A stretch of DNA of 64,000 bases from contig NZ_AWZV01000012.1 in assembly GCF_000472545.1 (NCBI RefSeq), positions 153,225 to 217,224 of the forward strand. Direction: 5' to 3'. This DNA is from Burkholderia sp. WSM2232 (GTDB lineage: Bacteria > Pseudomonadota > Gammaproteobacteria > Burkholderiales > Burkholderiaceae). The notes beneath the pieces were generated by a model, which worked only from the letters and a program-made list of their open reading frames with translations, searched no databases and was not told the origin of the DNA. This document shows, one piece after another, positions 26,201 through 34,682 of the stretch (positions are counted from its first letter, which is position 1; every line of letters begins with the position of its first letter). Both the position numbers and the translations under genes were made by a program.

Positions 26201-28567
26201 ATGAATCAGCATGCCGAACCTTTCCTGAAAGACGCTCAGGCGCTCGAAGACTTCACGCAGGTGCACGTGTCGCGTCCGCATGAATCGGCGCATCTGCACG
26301 TGAGCGGCCGCGCCACTTATACGGATGACATTCCCACCGTGGCCGGCACGCTGCACGCGGCGCTCGGCCTGTCGTCGAAAGCGCATGCGAAGATCGTGTC
26401 GATGTCGTTCGAGCAAGTTCGCGCGACGCCCGGCGTGGTCGCTATCTTCACCGCGAACGACATTCCGGGCGCCAACGATGTGGCGCCCATCGTCCACGGC
26501 GACGATCCGATTCTCGCGGACGGGCTCGTGCAATACGTCGGGCAGCCGGTGTTCATCGTGGTCGCGACCTCGCATGAAGCCGCGCGCCTCGCCGCACGGC
26601 GCGCCGAGATTGTCTACGAGGAACTGCCCGCGATTCTGACCGCGCAGCAGGCGCGCGCTGCCAACCAGTCGGTGCTGCCGCCGATGAAACTCGCGCGCGG
26701 CGAGGCCGGCACGAAGATCGCGCGCGCGGCGCATCGGGAGGCCGGCGAAATGCTGCTCGGCGGTCAGGAGCAGTTCTATCTGGAAGGGCAGATTTCCTAC
26801 GCGGTGCCCAAGGACGACGACGGCATGCACGTCTACTGCTCGACGCAGCATCCCACGGAAATGCAGCATCTCGTCGCGCACGCATTGGGCATTGCTTCGC
26901 ATAACGTATTAATCGAATGCCGGCGCATGGGCGGCGGCTTTGGCGGCAAGGAATCGCAGTCGGGCCTCTTTGCATGCTGCGCGGCGCTCGCCGCGTGGAA
27001 GCTGCTGTGCCCCGTCAAACTGCGCCCCGATCGCGACGACGACATGATGATTACCGGCAAGCGTCACGACTTCCATTACACCTATGAAGTCGGCTACGAC
27101 GACAAGGGCCTGATCGAGGGCGTCGCGGTCGACATGACTTCGCGCTGCGGCTTTTCGGCGGACCTGTCGGGCCCGGTGATGACGCGTGCGCTGTGTCACT
27201 TCGACAACGCGTACTGGCTTTCGGACGTCGCGATCGGCGGCTTCTGCGGCAAGACCAACACGCAGTCGAACACCGCGTTTCGCGGCTTCGGCGGTCCGCA
27301 AGGCGCGTTTGCCATCGAGTACATCATGGACAACGTGGCGCGTTCCCTCGGCGAAGATGCGCTCGACGTACGCCGCCGCAACCTGTACGGCAAGACTGAG
27401 CGCAATCAGACGCCGTATGGTCAGATGGTCGAAGACAACGTGATTCACGAACTGATCGACGAACTGGAAGCGACGAGTCAATACCGCGCACGGCGCGCCG
27501 CGATCAACGAGTTCAACGCGAACAACGAGGTGCTGAAGAAAGGGCTGGCGCTCACGCCGGTCAAGTTCGGCATTGCATTCAACGTCACGCATTTCAACCA
27601 GGCCGGCGCTCTCGTACACATCTACACCGACGGTTCCGTGCTCGTGAACCACGGCGGCACCGAAATGGGCCAGGGCTTGAATACAAAGGTCGCGCAGGTC
27701 GTCGCGCATGAACTGGGCGTCGGCTTTGAGCGCATTCGTGTGAGCGCGACCGATACGAGCAAGGTCGCGAATACCTCGGCGACGGCGGCGTCGACCGGCT
27801 CCGATCTGAACGGCAAGGCCGCGCAGGACGCGGCGCGTCAGTTGCGCGAGCGTCTCGCCGCGTTCGCCGCCGAGCGGTTCGGCGCGGGCGTGGTCGCTGC
27901 AGCAGAAGTACGCTTTGTGCATGACCGCGTAATTGTGGGCGACGCTGTGGTGCCGTTCGAAGAAGTGGTCGCGAAGGCGTACCTCGCGCGCGTCCAGCTT
28001 TGGTCCGACGGTTTTTACGCGACGCCCAAACTGTACTGGGATCAGGCGAAGCTGCAAGGCCGGCCGTTCTATTACTACTCGTATGGCGCGGCTGTGTCCG
28101 AAGTGGTGATCGACACGCTGACCGGCGAAATGCGCGTGCTGCGCGCGGACGCGCTGCATGACGTGGGCGCGTCGCTGAATCCGGCGCTCGACGTCGGCCA
28201 GGTGGAAGGCGCGTTCATTCAGGGCATGGGCTGGCTGACTACCGAAGAGCTGTGGTGGAACGCCGGCGGCAAGCTGATGACGCACGCGCCGTCCACGTAC
28301 AAGATTCCGACTGTCAACGACACGCCGCCCGAATTCAACGTGCGCCTCTTCAAGAACCGCAACGCGGAGGACAGCATTCACCGTTCGAAGGCGACGGGCG
28401 AGCCGCCGTTGCTGCTGCCGTTCTCGGTGTTCTTTGCAATTCGCGATGCGATTTCCGCAGTCGGCGGTCACAAGGTGAATCCGCCGCTGAACGCGCCGGC
28501 CACCAGCGGGGAAATCCTCAAGGCCGTCGGCGCGGTGCGCGCCGCGGCGTGCGCTGCGCGGCAATAA
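26201..28567 (+). CDS. xdhB: Xanthine dehydrogenase molybdopterin-binding subunit
   Basis: A 788-residue large subunit with the Mo-cofactor site. VSRPHESAHLHVSGRATYTDDIPTVAGTLH opens the domain; CRRMGGGFGGKESQ, FRGFGGPQGAFAIEYIMD, LVNHGGTEMGQGLNTKVAQV and the C-terminal SKATGEPPLLLPFSVFFAIRDAI are the cofactor and active-site segments, the last containing the catalytic Glu. All expected motifs are present, so the enzyme core should be functional. The ribosome site GGAGAACA precedes the start. Its TAA overlaps the xdhC ATG. Confidence 0.95.
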   Translation: MNQHAEPFLKDAQALEDFTQVHVSRPHESAHLHVSGRATYTDDIPTVAGTLHAALGLSSKAHAKIVSMSFEQVRATPGVVAIFTANDIPGANDVAPIVHGDDPILADGLVQYVGQPVFIVVATSHEAARLAARRAEIVYEELPAILTAQQARAANQSVLPPMKLARGEAGTKIARAAHREAGEMLLGGQEQFYLEGQISYAVPKDDDGMHVYCSTQHPTEMQHLVAHALGIASHNVLIECRRMGGGFGGKESQSGLFACCAALAAWKLLCPVKLRPDRDDDMMITGKRHDFHYTYEVGYDDKGLIEGVAVDMTSRCGFSADLSGPVMTRALCHFDNAYWLSDVAIGGFCGKTNTQSNTAFRGFGGPQGAFAIEYIMDNVARSLGEDALDVRRRNLYGKTERNQTPYGQMVEDNVIHELIDELEATSQYRARRAAINEFNANNEVLKKGLALTPVKFGIAFNVTHFNQAGALVHIYTDGSVLVNHGGTEMGQGLNTKVAQVVAHELGVGFERIRVSATDTSKVANTSATAASTGSDLNGKAAQDAARQLRERLAAFAAERFGAGVVAAAEVRFVHDRVIVGDAVVPFEEVVAKAYLARVQLWSDGFYATPKLYWDQAKLQGRPFYYYSYGAAVSEVVIDTLTGEMRVLRADALHDVGASLNPALDVGQVEGAFIQGMGWLTTEELWWNAGGKLMTHAPSTYKIPTVNDTPPEFNVRLFKNRNAEDSIHRSKATGEPPLLLPFSVFFAIRDAISAVGGHKVNPPLNAPATSGEILKAVGAVRAAACAARQ

Positions 28568-29166
28568 TGAGGACGACCGCGATGGAAGACTGCTACCCAA
28601 TGAGCACCGGCAGGCGCAGCGCTGTGCAAGCGCCACGCGCGGCGCCGCTGCATGTCGTCCTGTTTGGTGCGGGTCACGTGGGGCACGCGCTGATAGCGTT
28701 GCTCGGCACGCTGCCATGCGTGGTTCAATGGGTCGACGAGCGCGACGAACTTTTCCCCGACGAAACGCCCGCAAACGTGCAAGTGGAAGCCACCGACACA
28801 CCCGAGGCGATCGTCGACTCCGCACCGCCCGGCGCCTGGTTTCTGGTGATGACGCATAGCCATGCGCTCGATTTTTCGCTCGCGCTTCGCATCATGCGGC
28901 GACGCGACTTCGCCTACTTCGGCATGATCGGTTCGAAGACGAAGCGCGTGAAGTTCGAGCGGCGTTTGCTCGAACGTGGCATCGAGCCTGAGCGGCTCGA
29001 GCAGATGACGTGTCCGATTGGCATTGCGGGCATCGTCGATAAGGCGCCGGCTGCGATTGCCGTGGCGGTGTGCGCGGAGTTGCTGCAGGTTCGCGGGCAG
29101 CGCGAAATCACGTCACGGGTTGCGGCTTTGCAGCCCGAGCGGCAACGGCCCGCCATCAGCGTGTAG
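28567..29166 (+). CDS. xdhC: XdhC-like molybdenum cofactor insertion protein lacking the N-terminal domain
   Basis: A 199-residue protein corresponding only to the C-terminal Rossmann domain of XdhC: LHVVLFGAGHVGHALIALLGTLPCVVQWVDERDELFP (GAGHVG at 34-39), LVMTHSHALDFSLALRIMRRRDFAYFGMIGSKTKRVKF and CPIGIAGIVDKAPAAIAVAV. XdhC normally has about 300-350 residues, with an N-terminal domain that contains a conserved Cys segment; that part is absent, and the first ~27 residues here do not resemble it. The frame remains open upstream only because it runs inside xdhB. The start is set by the overlap with the xdhB stop. XdhC delivers sulfurated molybdenum cofactor to XdhB. Confidence 0.85.
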   Translation: MRTTAMEDCYPMSTGRRSAVQAPRAAPLHVVLFGAGHVGHALIALLGTLPCVVQWVDERDELFPDETPANVQVEATDTPEAIVDSAPPGAWFLVMTHSHALDFSLALRIMRRRDFAYFGMIGSKTKRVKFERRLLERGIEPERLEQMTCPIGIAGIVDKAPAAIAVAVCAELLQVRGQREITSRVAALQPERQRPAISV

Positions 29167-29238
29167 CAGCGGGCCGGATGGCGCCTGAACAGTCATTCGC
29201 CCATCCGCCCGATACGTCACGCACGTCACGCGCTTCGC

Positions 29239-30192
29239 TCAGCGCACCGGCTTCACGCGCCGCGTCTTCTGTGCGACCAGGCCGTGCGATACCTGGGACA
29301 TCAACGCGCGCAGCCAGCCGAGATCGCTCGGGCGATCCGGCTGCGGATGCCACATCTGATAGCACTTGATACGCGGAAACGGAATGGGCGCCTCGACCAC
29401 TGCGAGCGGCAGAATGCTCGCGTAATGCATTGCAAAGCGGCGCGTCGTCGTGAAGATCAGATCCGATTGCAACAGCGTCTGCGGCACGAGCCCGAAGTAG
29501 GGCAGCGTGGCGACGATGCGTCGTTGCGCTTTGGCACGTGCAAAGCCGATGTCGATCGCGCCGCCGCGTCCGCCGCTATAAGGAGTCGGCGCGAGGTGTG
29601 GCGCGGCGAGATAGGCCTCGCGCGTGAGCGGCGCATGCGCGAGCGGATGATTCGCACGCATCAGGCACACCACGGTGTCCGAGAAAAGATCGCTGCGCTC
29701 AAAACGCGCATCGGGCTTCGGCCAGTTGCCGATCACGAGATCGAGCTCGCCCGCGTCCAGCGCAGCGCTATGGTCCAGCATCGGATTCAGAGAATCGATT
29801 TCGAGCCGGGCGTGCGGCGCCGCCTCGCGAAACTGCGCGATCACGGTTGGCATGAAGAAGTCATTCAGATAATCGGGCGCCGCCACGCGAAACGTGCGGC
29901 GCGAACGGCCCGGATCGAAGTCGCCGTGGGGCGTCGCCACGAAGTCCACCTCGCGCAGCACGCGCTGCGCGGAGGCCAGCAGCGACTCGCCATATTCGGT
30001 CGGCACCATGCCCGACTTGCCGCGTACGAGGATCGGATCATTCAGCGTCTCGCGCAGCTTGCGCAGCGCGGTACTGATTGCGGGCTGGGTCTGATTGAGC
30101 CGCAGCGCGGTCTGCGTGACGCTGCGCTCGACGAGCAGCGTGCGCAGCACGCGCACGAGCCAGATATCGAGGGAGGCGGCGGTGTCGTCCAT
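29239..30192 (-). CDS. LysR-family transcriptional regulator
   Basis: A 317-residue LysR regulator. The N-terminal winged helix-turn-helix reads LVRVLRTLLVERSVTQTALRLNQTQPAISTALRKLRETLNDPILVRGKSGMVPTEYG, with a substrate-binding domain after residue ~90 (FRVAAPDYLNDFFMPTVIAQF). The pattern resembles the NodD/LinR/PcpR-type branch. The frame is open to 30291, but the ATG at 30192 (MDDTAASLDIWLVRVL) fits the family. It is convergent with xdhC across 72 bp and lies downstream of the isomerase gene on the same strand. Its target is unknown. Confidence 0.87.
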   Translation of the reverse strand: MDDTAASLDIWLVRVLRTLLVERSVTQTALRLNQTQPAISTALRKLRETLNDPILVRGKSGMVPTEYGESLLASAQRVLREVDFVATPHGDFDPGRSRRTFRVAAPDYLNDFFMPTVIAQFREAAPHARLEIDSLNPMLDHSAALDAGELDLVIGNWPKPDARFERSDLFSDTVVCLMRANHPLAHAPLTREAYLAAPHLAPTPYSGGRGGAIDIGFARAKAQRRIVATLPYFGLVPQTLLQSDLIFTTTRRFAMHYASILPLAVVEAPIPFPRIKCYQMWHPQPDRPSDLGWLRALMSQVSHGLVAQKTRRVKPVR

Positions 30193-30409
30193 GGTCAGGA
30201 AGGAAGCGAAGCGCCGGGCTGCTGTCGCAAAGCACGAACGCCTGTTGGGGCAGGCGCGCGCATGCCCTGCAACAACGCGCGAACCATGCATGGCGCAAAG
30301 GTTATAACCTTAGGCCCGATTGCACCGCGGCCGCCATAGCGCGCGCGGTATGACCGGCATCAGCCACGTCCAGGGCGTGTGTCCTGCCGCCGTCCGCCGC
30401 GCTCGCCGT

Positions 30410-31054
30410 TCAGATGTCCGCGGCACCCCAGGGCAGCGCACTGATCCGCTTGACCTCGCTCGATTCCAGCCAGTTCGGCGTACGCGCGCAATAGAGCACC
30501 ATCGGCAAGGCATCTTCGCCCCAGAACAACTGATCGTTCAGACGGAAGGTCGGGACGCCATACACGCCGAGCCCGATTGCATCGGCGGTATTGCGCTGCA
30601 ACTGTGCCTTCACTTCCTCGCTTTTGATGAGCTCGGGCCCGTCTGGCATGCCCACGCGCTCGCACAGTTCGGCGAACGCCTCGTCGCCCGACGGATCGCG
30701 GCCCTCGCGCCAGATGAAGCGGAAGATCTCGCGCACGCAGACTACGTCGGCCTGAGCGGCGGTGGCGAGCAGCAGCGGCTTCATCGAGTCGAACGGATGG
30801 GCGGGCGGCATCTTGTACGGAATGCCGAGCTGCTCGGCGCGAAAGAGGGCGTGCCGGTACATGAACGTGCGCTTGGCCGGCACGCTGTAGGCGGGCCGTT
30901 GCCCCCAATGGCGATACAGGTCGTTCAGCACCACCGGCGTGAAGACGAAGTCGAAGCCCGGCCATTTGTCATGTTGCTCGAGTAGCAGATACGTGAACGG
31001 CGAGACGAAATCGTAGAACCACAGCGGCTGCGCGGCGTCGATGCCAACGGTCAT
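30410..31054 (-). CDS. 2-hydroxychromene-2-carboxylate isomerase-like DsbA-fold protein
   Basis: A 214-residue protein of the HCCA isomerase / DsbA-like kappa-class GST family. WFYDFVSPFTYLLLEQ contains the Ser that replaces the thioredoxin Cys in this family; GQRPAYSVPAKRTFMYRHALFRAEQLGIPYKMP and GVYGVPTFRLNDQLFWGEDALPMV complete the pattern. HCCA isomerase acts with glutathione in naphthalene degradation, but no other naphthalene gene is near, so the substrate here is open. It stands alone, 217 bp upstream of the LysR gene on the same strand. Confidence 0.85.
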   Translation of the reverse strand: MTVGIDAAQPLWFYDFVSPFTYLLLEQHDKWPGFDFVFTPVVLNDLYRHWGQRPAYSVPAKRTFMYRHALFRAEQLGIPYKMPPAHPFDSMKPLLLATAAQADVVCVREIFRFIWREGRDPSGDEAFAELCERVGMPDGPELIKSEEVKAQLQRNTADAIGLGVYGVPTFRLNDQLFWGEDALPMVLYCARTPNWLESSEVKRISALPWGAADI

Positions 31055-31154
31055 ATATGTCTCCCGGATTGCCTGCCCGACGGGATCGGCGGATGAATCT
31101 GCTCGAACGTCGGAATTGTAATGATCTTACGCGGTGCGGCTCCGCCTTGCACCG

Positions 31155-32777
31155 TCAATCTGACTGGCGGCGCTCGCGCACCGGTGTTGCGTCGCGGGTT
31201 TCGTCGCGGAGTTCGCCACCTTCGCCGACTTCGCCGATCTCGGCGGCTTCGTTCGGCGCAGCGGGCGGCGTGCCGTTATGCGTGCCGGCCGCGTCCGCGC
31301 GATCCGCTCGGCTGGCTTCGTCTGCATCTGTACCGGCGCTGGCCTCGACGGAGTCGTCGTCCGCATCGTCGCCGGATATATCCCGCCACGTATCACGCTT
31401 TGTATCGCCGCTCATATCGCCGCTCATATCGCGGCTTCGCATGAGCCTCGCCCGCACAAAGCCGATATGCTCGCGCAGCACGTAGAACTGGTCGGCATAG
31501 GCGAGCGGCATCTTCAGACCATTGACCGAATCCTCGATGGTATCGAGCCGTTGCCGCAAGGAAGCCCGCTCGGCCGCCGAATGGTCGCTGAGCGCGCTGC
31601 GCTCGATGGCGATCAGCGCGCCATACCAGCGATAGATGCGCGACTTCACACGCCACGCGTAGAGCGACGGCACGAGGCGCAACGCCGGAATCAGCAGCAC
31701 CACGAGCGGCACGACCACCACCAGCAAGCGGTCGGCGAGGCTCGCGAGCCAGAACGGCAACAGCCGGTACAGGAAGCTCTTGCCCGACTTGTAGTAGCGC
31801 GCGGCGTCGTCGCTGATCGGGAAATCGTGAGCGAGCGGCGCGGGGAATTCGCCGGCGCGCTGCATGATGTTGGCCTTGCCGTGCACCTCGCGCGCGGCCT
31901 CGATCAGCAAGTCCGACAGCGCGGGATGCAGCGAGGTGCGCGCCACCAGTTCGGCGGTCGGCGCGACCATATGGATCGGCATGGACGGCAGATTCTTGCC
32001 GAGGTCGAACGCGCCCATCGGCAATTCGAGTTGCGTCAGATACGGAAAGCGCCGCGTGTACGCGTCGGCCTGCGTGAAATCGTAGAACTGCACGTTCGGC
32101 GTGCGGTAAAGCTTGCCCATGACGGCGGGCTGCGCCGAATCGCCGGCAAGAAACGCCGCGTCCACCTTGCCGGAGACGAGCGCCTGCGCCGCGTCGTCGC
32201 CCGAGAGCGGCAGCAGGCGGGTTGCACCGCCGGGCTCGATGCCGTTGGCCTTGAGCAGCGCGAGCGCCAGTTGGCGCGTGCCGCTGCCCTCGGCCCCAAC
32301 CGCGAGCCGCTGGCCCTTGAATTCGGACAGCCGCGTGACCGTGGGCCCGTGATAAAAGATTGCGAGCGGCACATACGACACGCTGCCAAGCGACATCAAT
32401 CCATTGCTGGCCGCGCCGGGCGCGATGCCGTCCTGCACGAAGGCAACGTCCACATTCGAATCCGGGTCCGAGAGCCGTTGCAGATTCTGCAAGGAGCCTT
32501 CAGAAGGCAGCACGTTCAACGTGATGCGGTTGCGCGCCAGAATTTCCTTGTACTTTTGCGCGGCATTCCAGAATGTGCTGCCCTGCGGACCGGCGCTGAT
32601 GGTCAGCGTGCTGGGCGGCGCGGGCTGGATGAGGCGCACGGCGACCCAGATCGCGGCCACGGCGATCAGGAAAATCGGTCCGAACGAGACCGCGAGATCG
32701 CGCCACGAGATCGCGACGAAACGGGCGACGAGGCGGGTAGGGCGCGTTGGATGTTTGCGGCCGGCGGCTGGCTTCAT
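31155..32777 (-). CDS. TAXI-family solute-binding protein, membrane anchored
   Basis: A 540-residue TAXI (TRAP-associated extracytoplasmic immunogenic) protein. An N-terminal transmembrane anchor (LAVSFGPIFLIAVAAIWVAVRLI) precedes the binding domain: STLTISAGPQGSTFWNAAQKYKEILA, VDVAFVQDGIAPG, LAVGAEGSGTRQLALALLKANGI, AFLAGDSAQPAVMGKL. A second hydrophobic segment (LLVVVVPLVVLLIPALRLVPSLYAW) near 355-380 and a coiled region follow, then an acidic, repetitive tail (MSGDMSGD..., DISGDDADDDS). Typical TAXI proteins are ~320 residues and periplasmic. No TRAP permease gene is adjacent, so it may act with a distant permease or as a membrane-bound sensor. No clear ribosome site precedes the start. 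Confidence 0.82.
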   Translation of the reverse strand: MKPAAGRKHPTRPTRLVARFVAISWRDLAVSFGPIFLIAVAAIWVAVRLIQPAPPSTLTISAGPQGSTFWNAAQKYKEILARNRITLNVLPSEGSLQNLQRLSDPDSNVDVAFVQDGIAPGAASNGLMSLGSVSYVPLAIFYHGPTVTRLSEFKGQRLAVGAEGSGTRQLALALLKANGIEPGGATRLLPLSGDDAAQALVSGKVDAAFLAGDSAQPAVMGKLYRTPNVQFYDFTQADAYTRRFPYLTQLELPMGAFDLGKNLPSMPIHMVAPTAELVARTSLHPALSDLLIEAAREVHGKANIMQRAGEFPAPLAHDFPISDDAARYYKSGKSFLYRLLPFWLASLADRLLVVVVPLVVLLIPALRLVPSLYAWRVKSRIYRWYGALIAIERSALSDHSAAERASLRQRLDTIEDSVNGLKMPLAYADQFYVLREHIGFVRARLMRSRDMSGDMSGDTKRDTWRDISGDDADDDSVEASAGTDADEASRADRADAAGTHNGTPPAAPNEAAEIGEVGEGGELRDETRDATPVRERRQSD

Positions 32778-33294
32778 CGGATGACGGACGGCTACGGTCG
32801 AAGGTGAACTTGAAGGGCGGCTCTGTGCGTGGCGCCGATGGTACCTGAGATTGCCGCGGCGGCGGAATTGCAGGGCTGGCGGGGCGCCGAGAAAGCCGTA
32901 ACAAAAAGTGACGACACACGGATGCGATCAACGCCCGTTCGCATGCTCCATGAGTAAACCCTTTGCGCTTCTGGCCCGGCTAGATTAAATTGTGCATCGC
33001 TGCCGCGAACACAGGTTTCGCGCGGCGCGACCCGGCACGACACACAAGAACCGGGCGCGTCGGCGGATTTCGCGGCCTGCCGGTTTCCGTACCGCATCGC
33101 ATGCGCGTTGTCGTCATCGCATGCGGCACATGGCAGCCGGCCTCTCTTAGCCTCTCGCACCTCGTGTCGCAGCCACAGCCGGCCATTGCCTCGCCGCGCG
33201 CCTTGTCGCGTCCGGCGTTTGGGCATGGCCGCAGGTAGTCGTAACGAAGCCGCTTATTCAAGCGGTCCAATATGAAGCTAAGGAGAGAAGAAAC
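32778..33294. other. Gene-free interval between the TAXI gene and the BON gene
   Basis: These 517 bp separate two divergent genes. Reading frames here are Arg/Pro/Ser-rich and show no protein family. A small perfect hairpin, CCGCTT-ATTC-AAGCGG at 33250-33265, sits just before the BON-gene ribosome site and could affect its translation. No tRNA or terminator with a T-run was seen. Confidence 0.5.
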
Positions 33295-33648
33295 ATGAAA
33301 TCGGTCGGTTTTCTGAAGACGCTGGGCTCGGTGGTGGCAATGGTGGTGGCATGCAATGTCTACGCTCAGGCAAGCGATGCAACGGCAACGGGCACGACAG
33401 CCGCCCCTGCCACGACCGCGAAGGCGAGCAAGAAGGCCAATAGCCAGCTCGGCCGCAAGGTGCGCGCCGCCATTTCGAAGGTGCAAGGCCTCGACGTGTC
33501 GAACATCGCCGTGCGCGCACGCGGCGGCGCCGTGACGCTGACGGGCTCGGTGCCCGACCAGGGCCAGATTGACGCGGCCGGCGAAGCAGCCAAGGGCGTC
33601 GCGGGCGTGACCTCGGTGTCCAACAAGCTGACGGTGATGCAGCAGTAA
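33295..33648 (+). CDS. Exported BON-domain protein (OsmY-like)
   Basis: A 117-residue protein with a signal peptide (MKSVGFLKTLGSVVAMVVACNVYAQA), a Thr/Ala-rich spacer (ATATGTTAAPATTAKASKKA) and one BON domain: LGRKVRAAISKVQGLDVSNIAVRARGGAVTLTGSVPDQGQIDAAGEAAKGVAGVTSVSNKLTV. BON domains are thought to bind membranes or phospholipids; periplasmic members such as OsmY respond to osmotic stress. The Cys in VVAC does not form a convincing lipobox. A strong ribosome site (AAGGAGAG) precedes the ATG. The gene is monocistronic, ending in a hairpin. Confidence 0.88.
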   Translation: MKSVGFLKTLGSVVAMVVACNVYAQASDATATGTTAAPATTAKASKKANSQLGRKVRAAISKVQGLDVSNIAVRARGGAVTLTGSVPDQGQIDAAGEAAKGVAGVTSVSNKLTVMQQ

Positions 33649-33657
33649 GCACGGCAT

Positions 33658-33678
33658 GCGGGCTTTCGGCAAGCCCGC
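33658..33678 (+). terminator. Hairpin after the BON gene
   Basis: Arms GCGGGCTT (33658-33665) and AAGCCCGC (33671-33678) with a 5-nt loop begin ten bases after the stop codon. There is no T-run, so termination strength is uncertain. Confidence 0.5.
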
Positions 33679-33776
33679 TGCGACGGCGCATTGATCGGGG
33701 CATGCAAGGGGGCGCGGATGTCAGCGCTTGAGGCGGTTCCCGACGCAATGCGCCGTTTCCCCAGCGGTCCGCCACT

Positions 33777-33877
33777 GGTCAGCCACCGGTCCGCAATCGA
33801 TCCGGAATCGGTCCGCCGCCGGTCAGCCACCGGTCCGCAATCGATCCGGAATCGGTCAGCCATCGGTCCGCAATCGG
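33777..33877. repeat. Short tandem direct repeats
   Basis: A 37-bp unit beginning GGTCAGCCACCGGTCCGCAA occurs at 33777-33813 and identically at 33821-33857, a period of 44 bp; a third partial copy with one mismatch covers 33854-33877. Variants of the CGGTCCGC core continue on both sides (from about 33765). The block lies between the BON gene and the end of arsH and codes for nothing recognisable. Confidence 0.8.
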
Positions 33878-33906
33878 CCCGCCACCGGCCCTATCGCCCC
33901 GCGGGG

Positions 33907-34671
33907 CTACTCGACCTCACTCTCGTCCGTGTCGCCAATCTCTGCGCCGTGCTCATGGCTCATGGCCGCATTGGCGAGCGATCTCACGTTTGCCGGCATG
34001 CGCTCCTTGCGCTCGCTGTATCTGTCGGTCAGGTAGTCCGAACGATCGCGGATGAGCAGCGTGAACTTGTAGAGCTCTTCCATGACGTCCACGACCCGAT
34101 CGTAGTACGACGACGGCTTCATCCGCCCGTTCTCGTCGAATTCCTGAAATGCCTTGGCGACCGAACTCTGGTTGGGAATCGTCACCATGCGCATCCAGCG
34201 GCCCAGTATGCGCAGCGCGTTGACTGCGTTGAACGACTGTGAACCGCCGGACACTTGCATGACCGCAAGCGTGCGGCCTTGCGTGGGACGGATGCTGCCG
34301 GAATCAAGCGGCAGCCAGTCGATCTGGTTCTTGAAAACCCCTGTGAGCGCGCCGTGACGTTCCGGGCTGCACCACACCTGTCCCTCGGACCATAACGACA
34401 GCGCGCGCAGTTCCGCTACCTTGGGGTGCTCCGGCGAAACGCTGTCGGCAAGCGGCAGGCCGTGCGGATCGAATACCCTGGTTTCGGCACCGAGCTGCCG
34501 CAGTATCCGTTCGGCTTCGAGGGCAAGCAATCTACTGTACGACGTCGGCCTGAGCGAGCCGTACAGAAGAAGAATGCGCGGAGGGTGTTGCGAGTGCGCG
34601 CGTGGCTCGAGCTTCGCGAGATCGGGTGTGTCCAGATGAACGGCGCTGATGTTGGGTAGATCCGTCTGCAT
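33907..34671 (-). CDS. arsH: Arsenical resistance protein ArsH
   Basis: A 254-residue NADPH-dependent FMN reductase of the ArsH family, which oxidises trivalent organoarsenicals to less toxic pentavalent forms. [29 protein letters not shown] is the flavodoxin-like FMN-binding start; [41 protein letters not shown] and [23 protein letters not shown] are family signatures. The ATG at 34671 (MQTDLPNI) matches ArsH N-termini; an upstream GTG at 34728 would overlap the preceding gene by 46 bp. It is the last gene of the ars operon, 12 bp after arsC/arsN2. Confidence 0.93.
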   Translation of the reverse strand: MQTDLPNISAVHLDTPDLAKLEPRAHSQHPPRILLLYGSLRPTSYSRLLALEAERILRQLGAETRVFDPHGLPLADSVSPEHPKVAELRALSLWSEGQVWCSPERHGALTGVFKNQIDWLPLDSGSIRPTQGRTLAVMQVSGGSQSFNAVNALRILGRWMRMVTIPNQSSVAKAFQEFDENGRMKPSSYYDRVVDVMEELYKFTLLIRDRSDYLTDRYSERKERMPANVRSLANAAMSHEHGAEIGDTDESEVE

Positions 34672-34682
34672 TGGCAATGGCG

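Noticed and set aside
24476-26902. An 808-codon minus-strand frame opposite xdhA/xdhB
   Set aside because: Antisense to two unmistakable xanthine dehydrogenase genes; composition is Arg/His-rich and no ribosome site is present.
33777-33877. CRISPR array or plasmid iterons from the 37-bp direct repeats
   Set aside because: Only two full copies with 7-bp separation, no spacers of CRISPR length and no replication or cas gene nearby.
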